Positions 13,129-22,120 of a DNA stretch of 64,000 nt are shown here, piece after piece. The DNA lies in assembly GCA_947259915.1 (NCBI GenBank), contig CAMYOC010000051.1:62001-126000 (forward strand), given 5' to 3'. Below the pieces are notes generated by a model. It made no database searches, was not told the origin of the DNA, and saw nothing but the letters and a program-made list of their open reading frames with translations. The DNA is from an uncultured Gammaproteobacteria bacterium (GTDB taxonomy: Bacteria > Pseudomonadota > Gammaproteobacteria > Steroidobacterales > XN24). Position 1 is the stretch's first letter. Every line of letters starts with the position of its first letter. The translations under genes and the position numbers were made by a program.

Positions 13129-14603
13129 GCGGGATTGGCCTGCTGTCGGATCGATTCGAACAGATCCGAGGCGAGCATGCCGCGCGGGTATGCGCCGGCC
13201 GCGATATCGCCAGCCCGCGCGTGGATCCAGACTCCGCAGCAGGCCGCCTGACCCAGGTCGCCGCACTGGGCTGCCACCCCGGCGATCGTGCCGGTCAACA
13301 CATCACCCATCCCCGCGACCGCCATACCCGGATTGCCGGCCGCGCAGAGCCAGGGCGTCTCGCCATCGGTCTGAACCAGGGTGCCGGCGCCCTTGAGCAC
13401 CGCTGTGCCCCCATAGGTGTTCGCAAGCCGCGCCACCGCGGCAAACCGGTCTGCCTGGACAGCTGCCGTGTCCAGATCCAGCAGACGCGCCGCCTCGCCG
13501 GGATGGGGCGTCAGGACCCAGTGCTCTCGTCGCCGTCGCGCCGCAGCCAGGATATTGAGTCCGTCCGCGTCCAGCACGATCGGCAAGCCACTGTCCAGGA
13601 CGGCGGCGGCCACGTCCCTGGACCATTCGCTTTGGCCCAGACCTGGACCCAGCGCGATGACCGAGGCCCGCTCGAGCAGCGGCGCCAGCGCGGCGCCATC
13701 GCGAACACCGGCACACATCAGCTCCGGTCTGCCCGCCGCTATCGCGGCCACATGTTCCGGGAGGGTGGCTACCGAGACCAGTCCGGCCCCGGCCCGCAAT
13801 GCCGCCTCCCCCGCAAGTCTGGCCGCGCCAGGCATACCGGGTCCGCCGCCGACGACCAGCACATGGCCTGACAGCCCCTTGTGGGCGTCCGCCGGCCGCG
13901 GCGGCAGACAGCACCGGATTTCCGCACTACTGATCCTCCTCGCCTTGAGCGGCACCCCCTCGCTGGCCTGATCCGGGGCGCCGAGATCGTCGAACAAGAG
14001 TTCGCCGCACAAGGCAGGACCGCGCCCGGTCAGCAGCCCGGTCTTCATGCCGACAAAAGTGACGGTGAGATCCGCGGTCACGCCGTTCCCCATCACCTTG
14101 CCGGTGTCTGCATGCAGACCGCTGGGAATATCTACCGCCACCACCGGCCCGGGCGCCGCATTAATCGCCGCCACCGCCTCCGCGAAACGGCCACCAAGGT
14201 CCCGATCCAGACCAGTGCCGAGCAGTGCATCGACGATGATTGACTCAGCGCCCTCCAGCGCGCCGGTCCAGGGCGACACCTCGCCACCCGCGTCGGCGTA
14301 CCCGCGGGCGGCCTTGAGGGCATCGCCACCGAGGCGCGCCGGGTCCACCAGCGCGAAGACCGCGACCGGTCGGCCCGCCTCGCGGGCCAGCCGCGCAATC
14401 ACATAACCATCGCCCGCATTGTTTCCAGCGCCGCAAACCACGCTCAGCGGCAGCTCGGGCCAACGCCGGGCCAGTGCCCCGAAAGTCGCGGTACCCGCCC
14501 TGCACATCAGGCGATAACCGGGCACGCCGAACTCCTCGATCGTGCGCCGATCCAGCTCACGGACGCCTGCCGCTGCGTAGAGACTGATGGGCAAACCACT
14601 CAT
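13125..14603 (-). CDS. nnr: Bifunctional NAD(P)H-hydrate epimerase/dehydratase
   Basis: Epimerase domain (GAGNNAGDGYVIARLA) plus dehydratase domain (KGLSGHVLVVGGGPGMPGAARLA, NPGMAVAGMGDVLTG). Confidence 0.93.
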   Translation of the reverse strand: MSGLPISLYAAAGVRELDRRTIEEFGVPGYRLMCRAGTATFGALARRWPELPLSVVCGAGNNAGDGYVIARLAREAGRPVAVFALVDPARLGGDALKAARGYADAGGEVSPWTGALEGAESIIVDALLGTGLDRDLGGRFAEAVAAINAAPGPVVAVDIPSGLHADTGKVMGNGVTADLTVTFVGMKTGLLTGRGPALCGELLFDDLGAPDQASEGVPLKARRISSAEIRCCLPPRPADAHKGLSGHVLVVGGGPGMPGAARLAGEAALRAGAGLVSVATLPEHVAAIAAGRPELMCAGVRDGAALAPLLERASVIALGPGLGQSEWSRDVAAAVLDSGLPIVLDADGLNILAAARRRREHWVLTPHPGEAARLLDLDTAAVQADRFAAVARLANTYGGTAVLKGAGTLVQTDGETPWLCAAGNPGMAVAGMGDVLTGTIAGVAAQCGDLGQAACCGVWIHARAGDIAAGAYPRGMLASDLFESIRQQANPA

Positions 14604-14684
14604 GCCTGTGATTATACTTGGCGGGAAACCACAACCCACACCCGACGCTCCGATACGCCACACGCCAACACGCGACGCTGCCCA

Positions 14685-15764
14685 GTGAATGATGCTCAAG
14701 CCGATCCGCGACTCGAGAATCTCGCCATCCAGATCAAGACCTGGGGCCGGGAGCTGGGCTTTCAGCAAGTCGGCATCACCGGCACGGACCTGAGCGAGGA
14801 CGAGACGCGCCTCCAGCGCTGGCTGGACGCCGGCCGCCACGGCGACATGGACTATATGGCTCGCCACGGGAAACGCCGCAGTCGCCCCGCTGCGCTGCGC
14901 CCCGGCACCGTGTCTGTGATCTCCGCGCGCATGGACTACCTGCCCCCTGCCGCGCGCGATGCCTGGTCAGTGATCGACGATCCCGCCCTCGGCTTTGTCT
15001 CCCGCTATGCCCTCGGCCGCGATTACCACAAGGTGCTGCGTCGCCGCCTGCAGCGGCTGGCCGAGCGGATAGAGACGCAGATCGGCGGCTTCGGTTATCG
15101 GGCCTTTGTCGACAGCGCGCCGGTACTGGAGAAAGCGCTGGCACGCAATGCAGGATTGGGCTGGATCGGCAAACACACCAACCTGATCCACCGCCGCGCC
15201 GGCTCCTGGTTCTTTCTCGGCGAGCTGTACATCGACCTGCCGCTGCCCGCCGACGCACCCGCATCCGAGCACTGCGGCAGCTGCACCGCGTGTATCGATG
15301 TGTGTCCGACCCAGGCCATCGTCGGGCCATGGGAGCTCGACGCCCGGCGCTGCATCTCCTATCTCACCATCGAGCACCGGGGTTCGATCCCCGAGGTGTT
15401 CCGCAAAGCGATCGGTAACCGTATCTACGGCTGCGACGATTGCCAGCTGGTGTGCCCCTGGAACAAGTTCGCCGAGCTGAGCGTGGAGCCCGATTTCGCG
15501 ATCCGACACGGGCTGGACAAGACCGGGCTGATCGAGCTGTTTGGCTGGAGCGAGGGAGAGTTCCTGCAGCGCACCGCCGGCAGCGCGATCCGCCGGATCG
15601 GTCACGAGCGATGGCTACGCAATATCGCCGTAGCGCTGGGCAACGCACCCGCTACGCCGCAGGTGCGCAAGGCGCTGATGGCGCGCCGCGATCATCCATC
15701 GGCCCTGGTCCGGGAGCATGTGGCCTGGGCTCTGGACCAGCATCGGGTGGCCGGAGCGTCCTAG
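14685..15764 (+). CDS. queG: Epoxyqueuosine reductase
   Basis: DUF1730 domain plus 4Fe-4S motifs CGSCTACIDVCPTQAI and CDDCQLVCPWN; GTG start. Confidence 0.95.
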   Translation: MNDAQADPRLENLAIQIKTWGRELGFQQVGITGTDLSEDETRLQRWLDAGRHGDMDYMARHGKRRSRPAALRPGTVSVISARMDYLPPAARDAWSVIDDPALGFVSRYALGRDYHKVLRRRLQRLAERIETQIGGFGYRAFVDSAPVLEKALARNAGLGWIGKHTNLIHRRAGSWFFLGELYIDLPLPADAPASEHCGSCTACIDVCPTQAIVGPWELDARRCISYLTIEHRGSIPEVFRKAIGNRIYGCDDCQLVCPWNKFAELSVEPDFAIRHGLDKTGLIELFGWSEGEFLQRTAGSAIRRIGHERWLRNIAVALGNAPATPQVRKALMARRDHPSALVREHVAWALDQHRVAGAS

Positions 15765-16612
15765 CCCGGCACAGTGACGCGCAGATTATCGATCAGACGC
15801 GCGCGCCCGAGCCAGGCCGCGGCCATGACGACACAATCGCGCCCTGGCAGCGGATCTCCGAGCGTCTCGGCGTCGCGGATTTCGAAATAGTCCGGACGCA
15901 TCCCCGCCGATTCCAGCATCGCGGCGCCCTGACTGGCGAGCTGTTCGAACTCGCCGACGCCGATCGCCAGCGCGGCGGCAGTCTGACGCAGAGCCTGGAA
16001 CAGGGCCGGCGCAGCGGCACGCTCATGGGGGTCCAGATACCGATTGCGCGAGCTCATCGCCAGGCCGTCGGGCTCGCGATGGGTCGGCGCGCTGATCACC
16101 TCGACCGGAAAGCACAGATCATGCGCCAGGCGGCGGATTACCAGCAGCTGCTGGTAATCCTTTTCGCCAAACACCGCCACATCGGGGCCCACCAGATTGA
16201 ACAGCTTGGTAACGATGGTGGCGACGCCACGGAAATGGCCATCGCGGAAGCTGCCGCAGAGGATCTCCGAGAGGCCCGGCACCTCGACATAAGTGACAGA
16301 CCCGGTGCCGCCCGGATAGATCTCTTCGGTAGCGGGCAGAAACAGCGCATCCACGCCCTCATCGACGAGTCGGTCACGGTCATCCTGTTCGGTGCGCGGG
16401 TAGGACTCGTAGTCCTCCCCGGGGGCGAATTGCATCGGGTTGACGAATACACTGACCACGACCCGGTCCGCGTTGGCGCGAGCGACTCGCACCAGGCTCA
16501 TGTGACCATCATGGAGGTTGCCCATGGTCGGTACGAGAGCGACCCGTTCGCCGGTCGCTTTCCAGCGGGCGATCCGCGTTCTGAGATCATTTACATCCGG
16601 CACGACAAACAT
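15761..16612 (-). CDS. panC: Pantothenate synthetase
   Basis: VALVPTMGNLHDGHMSLV, FVNPMQFAPGEDY, VFGEKDYQQL, SSRNRYL. Confidence 0.96.
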   Translation of the reverse strand: MFVVPDVNDLRTRIARWKATGERVALVPTMGNLHDGHMSLVRVARANADRVVVSVFVNPMQFAPGEDYESYPRTEQDDRDRLVDEGVDALFLPATEEIYPGGTGSVTYVEVPGLSEILCGSFRDGHFRGVATIVTKLFNLVGPDVAVFGEKDYQQLLVIRRLAHDLCFPVEVISAPTHREPDGLAMSSRNRYLDPHERAAAPALFQALRQTAAALAIGVGEFEQLASQGAAMLESAGMRPDYFEIRDAETLGDPLPGRDCVVMAAAWLGRARLIDNLRVTVPG

Positions 16613-16640
16613 GACTTGGATCCGATCTGTTGCGACGGTC

Positions 16641-17477
16641 TCAGGTGAAGCAGTGTGCCGCGGCCGGGTAGGAACGATTCTTGACCTCCGCCACATAGGC
16701 GGCGACCGCCTCCAGCGGGGTGGCCGCCTGGTCCATGTAATTCTTCACGAAACGCGGCATGCGTCCGGGCGTAAGCCCGATGATGTCGTAAAGAACCAGG
16801 ATCTGGCCGTCCACCTCGGGTCCTGCGCCGATACCCACAACCGGGACCTTAACCGCCGCGCGCACTTGCGCGCCGAGATCTGCTGGCACGCACTCAAGCA
16901 ACACGATATCGGCGCCAGCATCCTCCAGCGCCCTCGCCTCTTCGATCATGCGCCGGGCCGCCGCTTCTTCGCGGCCCTGGACCTTGAAGCCGCCGAGTTT
17001 GTGCACCGACTGCGGCGTCAGGCCGATGTGGGCACAGACCGGGATATCGCGGCCGGCCAGGAACTCGACCGTGCGCACCTGGAGCATGCCGCCCTCGAGC
17101 TTGACCATCTTGGCGCCACCCTCCTGCATCAGCCGCGCCGCATTGGCCAGCGCCTGCTCAGGCAGCGCATAGCTGGCGAAGGGCATGTCGGCGACCAGGA
17201 ATCCGCGGTGCAGTCCGCGCGAGACGCAGCGCGTGTGGTAGACCATGTCCTGCATCGACACCGGCACCGTGGTGTCGTGTCCCTGCACCACCATGCCGAG
17301 GGAATCTCCGACCAGCACGAGATCGACGCCGGCGTCATCGACCAGCGCGGCAAAACTGGCGTCGTAGGCGGTCAGACACGCGATCGGCTCGCCGGCGGCT
17401 TTCATCTCGGCGAGGGTCGAGATCGTCACCGGTTTCTCGGTCGGGCTGCGCGCCTGCAGGTGGCTGTATAGCGACAT
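16641..17477 (-). CDS. panB: 3-methyl-2-oxobutanoate hydroxymethyltransferase
   Basis: CLTAYDASFA, LVGDSLGMVVQGHDTT, CAHIGLTPQSVHKLGG. Confidence 0.97.
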   Translation of the reverse strand: MSLYSHLQARSPTEKPVTISTLAEMKAAGEPIACLTAYDASFAALVDDAGVDLVLVGDSLGMVVQGHDTTVPVSMQDMVYHTRCVSRGLHRGFLVADMPFASYALPEQALANAARLMQEGGAKMVKLEGGMLQVRTVEFLAGRDIPVCAHIGLTPQSVHKLGGFKVQGREEAAARRMIEEARALEDAGADIVLLECVPADLGAQVRAAVKVPVVGIGAGPEVDGQILVLYDIIGLTPGRMPRFVKNYMDQAATPLEAVAAYVAEVKNRSYPAAAHCFT

Positions 17478-17543
17478 GACGGGGACTCTGAATCGGGAAG
17501 TGGATCAGGATGGACTAGCGGTGGACAAACATCAACGCGGCCC

Positions 17544-18194
17544 TCAGGCCGGAACGAAAGGAACCGGATTGAAATAATGGCGTCCGCTACGCGCCACCAA
17601 TATGCGATCCAGCAGCTGCTGGAAATCCGCAGTGCTGTGCGCCGGGTCTATTGATGCGGCATTGACGATCAGCAGCGGCGAGCGGTCATAACGGTGGAAA
17701 AAACGCAGATAGGCGTCGCCGAGGCGCTGCAGATAATCCTGCTGGATGCGCTGCTCGTATTCGATGCCGCGACGGCGCACACGCTCCAGCAGCGTCTCGG
17801 CCGGCGCCTGCAGATAGACCACAAGATCCGGCACCGGAGCGTCGAGAGACAGCTGCTGATAGACCTGCTCGTAGAGCCGATACTCCTCGTCACCGAGGGT
17901 CAGCTGCGCGAACAGCCGGTCCTTGTCGAGCAAGAAGTCGGCGACCCGCGCGGGCGCAAACATATCGCTCTGGCGCAGCGACTGGATCTGCTGCGCGCGC
18001 TGGAACAGGAAGTGCAGCTGGGTCGGCAACGCGGCATTGACCGGATCCCGATAGAAGCGCTCGAGGAACGGATTCTCTTCTGCCTTCTCCAGCACCAGCT
18101 CGTATTCCAGCGCCGTCGCGACGCGCCGGGCGAGACTGGTCTTGCCGACACCGATCGGGCCTTCAAAGACGATATAGCGCGGCGGCTGGCTCAA
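17544..18194 (-). CDS. Deoxynucleoside kinase family protein
   Basis: YIVFEGPIGVGKTSLARRVA...EENPFLERFYRDP; between folK and panB. Confidence 0.88.
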   Translation of the reverse strand: MSQPPRYIVFEGPIGVGKTSLARRVATALEYELVLEKAEENPFLERFYRDPVNAALPTQLHFLFQRAQQIQSLRQSDMFAPARVADFLLDKDRLFAQLTLGDEEYRLYEQVYQQLSLDAPVPDLVVYLQAPAETLLERVRRRGIEYEQRIQQDYLQRLGDAYLRFFHRYDRSPLLIVNAASIDPAHSTADFQQLLDRILVARSGRHYFNPVPFVPA

Positions 18195-18718
18195 GTCGGA
18201 CGATCCCCGCTCAGTTCTGTGGACATTATCTCTTCCAGCCCGTCACTGCGTAGCTGGTCCCGGATACTGGCCAGTCGGCGTCCGTCCGGGAGCGTCAGAT
18301 CCGGCGCTATACGCAGCAGAGGGTAGACGACGAAGTTCCTCTCTGTCAGCCCTGGGTGAGGAATGACCAGCCGCGCATCGTCGATGACCTGCCGGCCGAA
18401 CAACAGCAAGTCCAGGTCCAGGGTGCGCGGACCCCAGCGCTCGCGGGCGCGGCTGCGGCCAAAGCTGTGCTCCAGCGCCTGCAGCTCGTCGAGCAGCCGG
18501 TGCGGGTCGAGCCGGGTGAGCAAACCGGCGACCGCGTTCACATACCAGGGCTGATCCTGAGGACCCATGGGCGCGGATCGAAACAGCGGCGAGCGGGCCA
18601 GCAAGCGGCATTGCTCAAGCTGGGACAGCGCCACGAAGGCCGCCTGGATCTGTCGGACCGGCTGGTCGAGGTTGCTGCCGAGACCGACGAAGACAGGGGT
18701 CCAGTGCTCCACGGACAA
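18191..18718 (-). CDS. folK: 2-amino-4-hydroxy-6-hydroxymethyldihydropteridine pyrophosphokinase
   Basis: VFVGLGSNLDQPVRQI, ERWGPRTLDLDLLLFG, IPHPGLTERNFVVYPL. Confidence 0.95.
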   Translation of the reverse strand: MSVEHWTPVFVGLGSNLDQPVRQIQAAFVALSQLEQCRLLARSPLFRSAPMGPQDQPWYVNAVAGLLTRLDPHRLLDELQALEHSFGRSRARERWGPRTLDLDLLLFGRQVIDDARLVIPHPGLTERNFVVYPLLRIAPDLTLPDGRRLASIRDQLRSDGLEEIMSTELSGDRPT

Positions 18719-18723
18719 CGGCT

Positions 18724-20046
18724 TCAGGTAGGTTTCTTCTTGCGCCGTCGCGGCCGCCGGCGCGGGCCGCGCTCTCCGCGTTTCGGAGCCACCGCCGCCC
18801 TGCGGTGTTCGGGATCCATCGATTCCAGACGTTCCCAGAATTCGAGGACATCCGGCGTCTCGTCGCCGGCGGCCACGCGCAGACGCAGGAAATCGAACCC
18901 GGCGCGAAACCGCGGGTGCTCGACCAGCCTGAGCGCACGCCGCCCGTGATGGTTACGCATGCGCAGTTGCATCACCATCATCTCGCGCATCGGTGTACCG
19001 AAGCGTCGCGGGATGGATACGTGCTGCTGCTGGGCGCGGAGCACAGTGTCGCAGGCTTCGATCATGGCTTGCATCGGCGCATCACCGGACTCGCGCAGCG
19101 TCGCCGCGAGTTTCTCAGCCGGCTGCCAGAGGAACACGCCGAGCAGGAACATGGGCGTAACCGGTTGACCACTGGCCACACGTTCATCGGTATTCTCAAG
19201 GGCCTTGAGCAGCAGCGAGCGGAAACTGTCGTTTTCCTCCTGGTCCAGCGCCCGGTCGGTAGCCGGGAACAGGTGGCGGAACAGACCGTAATGCCTCAGC
19301 AGCTCATAGGACTGCACCGCAGTGCCCGACAGGAACAGCTTCAGCGATTCATCGAACAAGCGTGCCGCGGGCACCTCGGCCAGCAGATCCCCGAGCGTTA
19401 ACAGCGGCGCTTCGGTCGCCGGGTCAAAACGGAATCCGAGCTTGGCCGCAAAGCGCACCGCGCGCAGCATCCTGACCGGGTCTTCCCGATAGCGTTCCTC
19501 AGGCTCGCCAAGCAGGCGCATGGTGCCGTCGAGGATGTCCTGCACGCCGCCGGCATAGTCCCAGATCGAGAAATCGGCGATGTTGTAATAGAGCGCGTTG
19601 CAGGTGAAGTCCCGACGCCAGACATCCTCGTCTATATCGCCGTAGACATTGTCTCTGAGGATGCGTCCACCGGCATCGGTCTTGCGGTCGAGCTGCTCGT
19701 CGATCTCCATATCCCGGGTGGCGCGGAAAGTCGCCACTTCGATGATCTCGCGGCCAAAGTGCACATGCGCCAGGCGGAATCTGCGTCCGATCAGACGGCT
19801 GTTGCGGAACAGACGTCGGACGTCCTCGGGCAGCGCGTCAGTGACGATGTCGAAGTCCTTGGGTTCACGCCCGAGCAGCAGATCGCGCACGCCACCGCCG
19901 ACCAGGAAGGCCTTGTAGCCGGATTCCTTCAGACGATAAAGGACCCGGAGGGCATTCTTGGAGATCTGGGACCGGGAGACGTTATGGTCGGGCCGGGGGA
20001 CGATGACCGGACCTGCGTGCCGGGTACTGGGGACTGTGTGATTCAA
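18724..20046 (-). CDS. pcnB: Poly(A) polymerase I
   Basis: FLVGGGVRDLLLGREPKDFDIVTDALPEDVRRLFRNSRLIGRRFRLAHV; basic C-terminus. Confidence 0.94.
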   Translation of the reverse strand: MNHTVPSTRHAGPVIVPRPDHNVSRSQISKNALRVLYRLKESGYKAFLVGGGVRDLLLGREPKDFDIVTDALPEDVRRLFRNSRLIGRRFRLAHVHFGREIIEVATFRATRDMEIDEQLDRKTDAGGRILRDNVYGDIDEDVWRRDFTCNALYYNIADFSIWDYAGGVQDILDGTMRLLGEPEERYREDPVRMLRAVRFAAKLGFRFDPATEAPLLTLGDLLAEVPAARLFDESLKLFLSGTAVQSYELLRHYGLFRHLFPATDRALDQEENDSFRSLLLKALENTDERVASGQPVTPMFLLGVFLWQPAEKLAATLRESGDAPMQAMIEACDTVLRAQQQHVSIPRRFGTPMREMMVMQLRMRNHHGRRALRLVEHPRFRAGFDFLRLRVAAGDETPDVLEFWERLESMDPEHRRAAVAPKRGERGPRRRPRRRKKKPT

Positions 20047-20162
20047 ATAGTGACGCGCTTGAGCAAATTTGAGCGGCCGCTATAATATCACGCCCCTCGG
20101 GACCCCCCGGCCTGAATCTTCCAAAGAGCTTCCGACCGCCGCGGCTCCTCCGGGAAAACTGT

Positions 20163-20237
20163 GCTCCGTTCGTCTAGTGGTTAGGACGCTGGCCTCTCAC
20201 GCCGGTAACAGGGGTTCGAATCCCCTACGGAGTACCA
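20163..20237 (+). tRNA. tRNA-Glu (anticodon CTC)
   Basis: Cloverleaf readable by eye: acceptor GCTCCGT/ACGGAGT (G1-U72 wobble), anticodon loop CTCTCAC, T-arm CAGGGGTTCGAATCCCCT, encoded CCA at 20235-20237. Confidence 0.93.
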
Positions 20238-20299
20238 TCCCCGCCCCGTCGCCGCCCCGCGGCTCTGCTGACCTGATGGGGGTCGGCGCCTGCTGCCAC

Positions 20300-20521
20300 C
20301 TATTCCGTATCGACGTTGCTGGCGGCCAAAATCGCGAAAAACAGCAGCGGCAGCGCAACGATTCCCGATGTGGCTGCGACCCAGCCGGTCGCTTCCAGGA
20401 ACGCGTACCCGGAGAAGAACAGGGCGAACACGGTCACGGTCGCCAGATGGCTGCGACGGAACAAGCCGAAAAACAGGAAATACAACAGCAGCAACGCGCC
20501 GCAGGCCAAGAAGACGTCCAT
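20300..20521 (-). CDS. Small hydrophobic membrane protein, unknown function
   Basis: 73 aa with two or three predicted hydrophobic segments (MDVFLACGALLLLYFLFFGLF...VALPLLFFAILAASNVDTE). Confidence 0.5.
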   Translation of the reverse strand: MDVFLACGALLLLYFLFFGLFRRSHLATVTVFALFFSGYAFLEATGWVAATSGIVALPLLFFAILAASNVDTE

Positions 20522-20642
20522 GACTCACTCCAAACCTTGATTGAGCTGACGCCAGTCTAATAATCGCGGACCGTCGTTTATTGGCAGTTCACGCCAAAAT
20601 TTTTGCAGTTGCCTGCAACGCGCCACTTTGGCCTGCGCGGAC

Positions 20643-20668
20643 AAAAAAAACCCGGCGCAAGGCCGGGC
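20643..20668 (-). terminator. Rho-independent terminator (minus-strand transcript)
   Basis: CCCGGC-gcaag-GCCGGG hairpin (20651-20667) flanked on its left by eight A's (20643-20650), a U-tract in a minus-strand transcript. Confidence 0.7.
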
Positions 20669-20992
20669 AAAAATTACGCCGCGGCTTCTTTGGAGTCCGC
20701 TAGGCGTACTGGGGAGACCCATGAGCGAGTCAGGGACGTATTGTGCTCAGTCTGAGTGGTCGCGTATTGCCCGATCCTGTCAGGTCTTTTGCAGTTTTGG
20801 CCGGATTGCCCACAGCGTGTTCCTGGCGGACCGACCGCTCGCCGTCTGTTGCCGTGCCCCCGCTGAACCCGCAGCAGGCATTCCGGTCAAAACCCTTGCA
20901 GGCCACGGCACCACAAGACTTTTGCGCTGCGGCATTACGCGATGGGCGATCACCGCTAGTCTGAATGACACCAGTCAGACAACGGGGGCAGA

Positions 20993-22120
20993 ATGAGTCG
21001 ACGACGAACTGGCGTAACTTTCGGTGTTTTTGTCTTCGCGCTCTGCGTCGCGTGGTCGACGACAGTCGCTGCCGCGCCGGGCGCCAAGAGGACCGAAGCG
21101 GCCAAGGCCGCCAAGGCCACTAGTGGCGGGCGTTATGAACAGATGGCAAGAAAGTCCGCCGCGCTGGTCGCTGCGTCGGACACGCAGGGCCTGGCGGCAC
21201 ATCTCCGGCAATTAAAGTCCGATGCGGCGCTCGATGACGCGGCCCGGGAGCGGCTGCTGCGCGCGACCGTGCTTGAGCTGGCCACGCTGACGCCGCAGTC
21301 GGACATCGAAACCGAGATCAGATCCCTGTCCGGCTATCAGACGAAGACCTGGATCACTGAATACGAACACGGGCACCCGGAGCGCTTCCCGGCCTATGAC
21401 GTGGCCGCCGCCGCACGCTTTGTAGAGCAACGCTGGCAGGAGACCACGGCGCGCAAGACCGCCGCCGCGGCGATCGGCCGCGCCGATACCGCCGTGGTCG
21501 ACCGTTACATCAGCGGCTCGGCGACCGAACGGCAGGGCTTCGAAGAAGCGTTCGCGGCGGCAACGCCCGAACGCGTGGCGGTTTACGCCGATGACCTCGA
21601 GCGCCGTCTCACTGCCGGAGCACCCGTGGCCGGGCTGGCCCGCGTGGTGGCGCTGGCCAGCGGTGACGAGGCCTTGCTTGAGGCAGTGATCCTGGATGCG
21701 CCACCGCAGGAGGCACTGCGTGCGCTTGCCACAATCGATCCCGCAGGCGGGTCGCCCGCAACACTGACAATACTCGCCGCCGCCGCCGAGCGTGACGCCA
21801 CCGCGTCCGCTGCGCTGCTCAAGATCGCGCCCCTGGCCACAACCGATACGTCGGCACGCCGCCTGCTGTTTGACGCGCTGGATGGGCCCCACGGCGCCAG
21901 CGCCGCGGCCGCGCTCGCGCGTGGCAACGACCCAGGGATCATCGACGAACTCGCCGGGCTGCTGCGCAACAGCGACGATGAGTTGCAGCGCCGCCGCGCC
22001 CTCCTCGCCTTGCGGCTGACCGACAACGAAAGATCCAGGGATCACCTCAGGGCCTTCGCGCGGGGTCCGGAGACACCCACGTCGCTGCTCGCCGAAGTCC
22101 CGTCGTGGCTACGCCAATGA
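20993..22120 (+). CDS. Secreted alpha-helical protein with possible HEAT-like repeats, unknown function
   Basis: Signal peptide MSRRRTGVTFGVFVFALCVAWSTTVAAAPG; Ala/Leu-rich helical body; stop overlaps the start of the M14 peptidase (ATGA). Confidence 0.65.
   Translation: MSRRRTGVTFGVFVFALCVAWSTTVAAAPGAKRTEAAKAAKATSGGRYEQMARKSAALVAASDTQGLAAHLRQLKSDAALDDAARERLLRATVLELATLTPQSDIETEIRSLSGYQTKTWITEYEHGHPERFPAYDVAAAARFVEQRWQETTARKTAAAAIGRADTAVVDRYISGSATERQGFEEAFAAATPERVAVYADDLERRLTAGAPVAGLARVVALASGDEALLEAVILDAPPQEALRALATIDPAGGSPATLTILAAAAERDATASAALLKIAPLATTDTSARRLLFDALDGPHGASAAAALARGNDPGIIDELAGLLRNSDDELQRRRALLALRLTDNERSRDHLRAFARGPETPTSLLAEVPSWLRQ

Noticed and set aside
15379-15400. tRNA T-arm-like string ccggggttcgatccccgagg
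   Set aside because: Lies inside queG, encoding the EHRGSIPEVF segment; no matching acceptor, D-arm or anticodon arm nearby.
20628-20996. 122-aa plus-strand ORF in the orphan terminator region
   Set aside because: Runs through the terminator hairpin, lacks an RBS and has no protein-like composition; overlaps the promoter region of the downstream gene.
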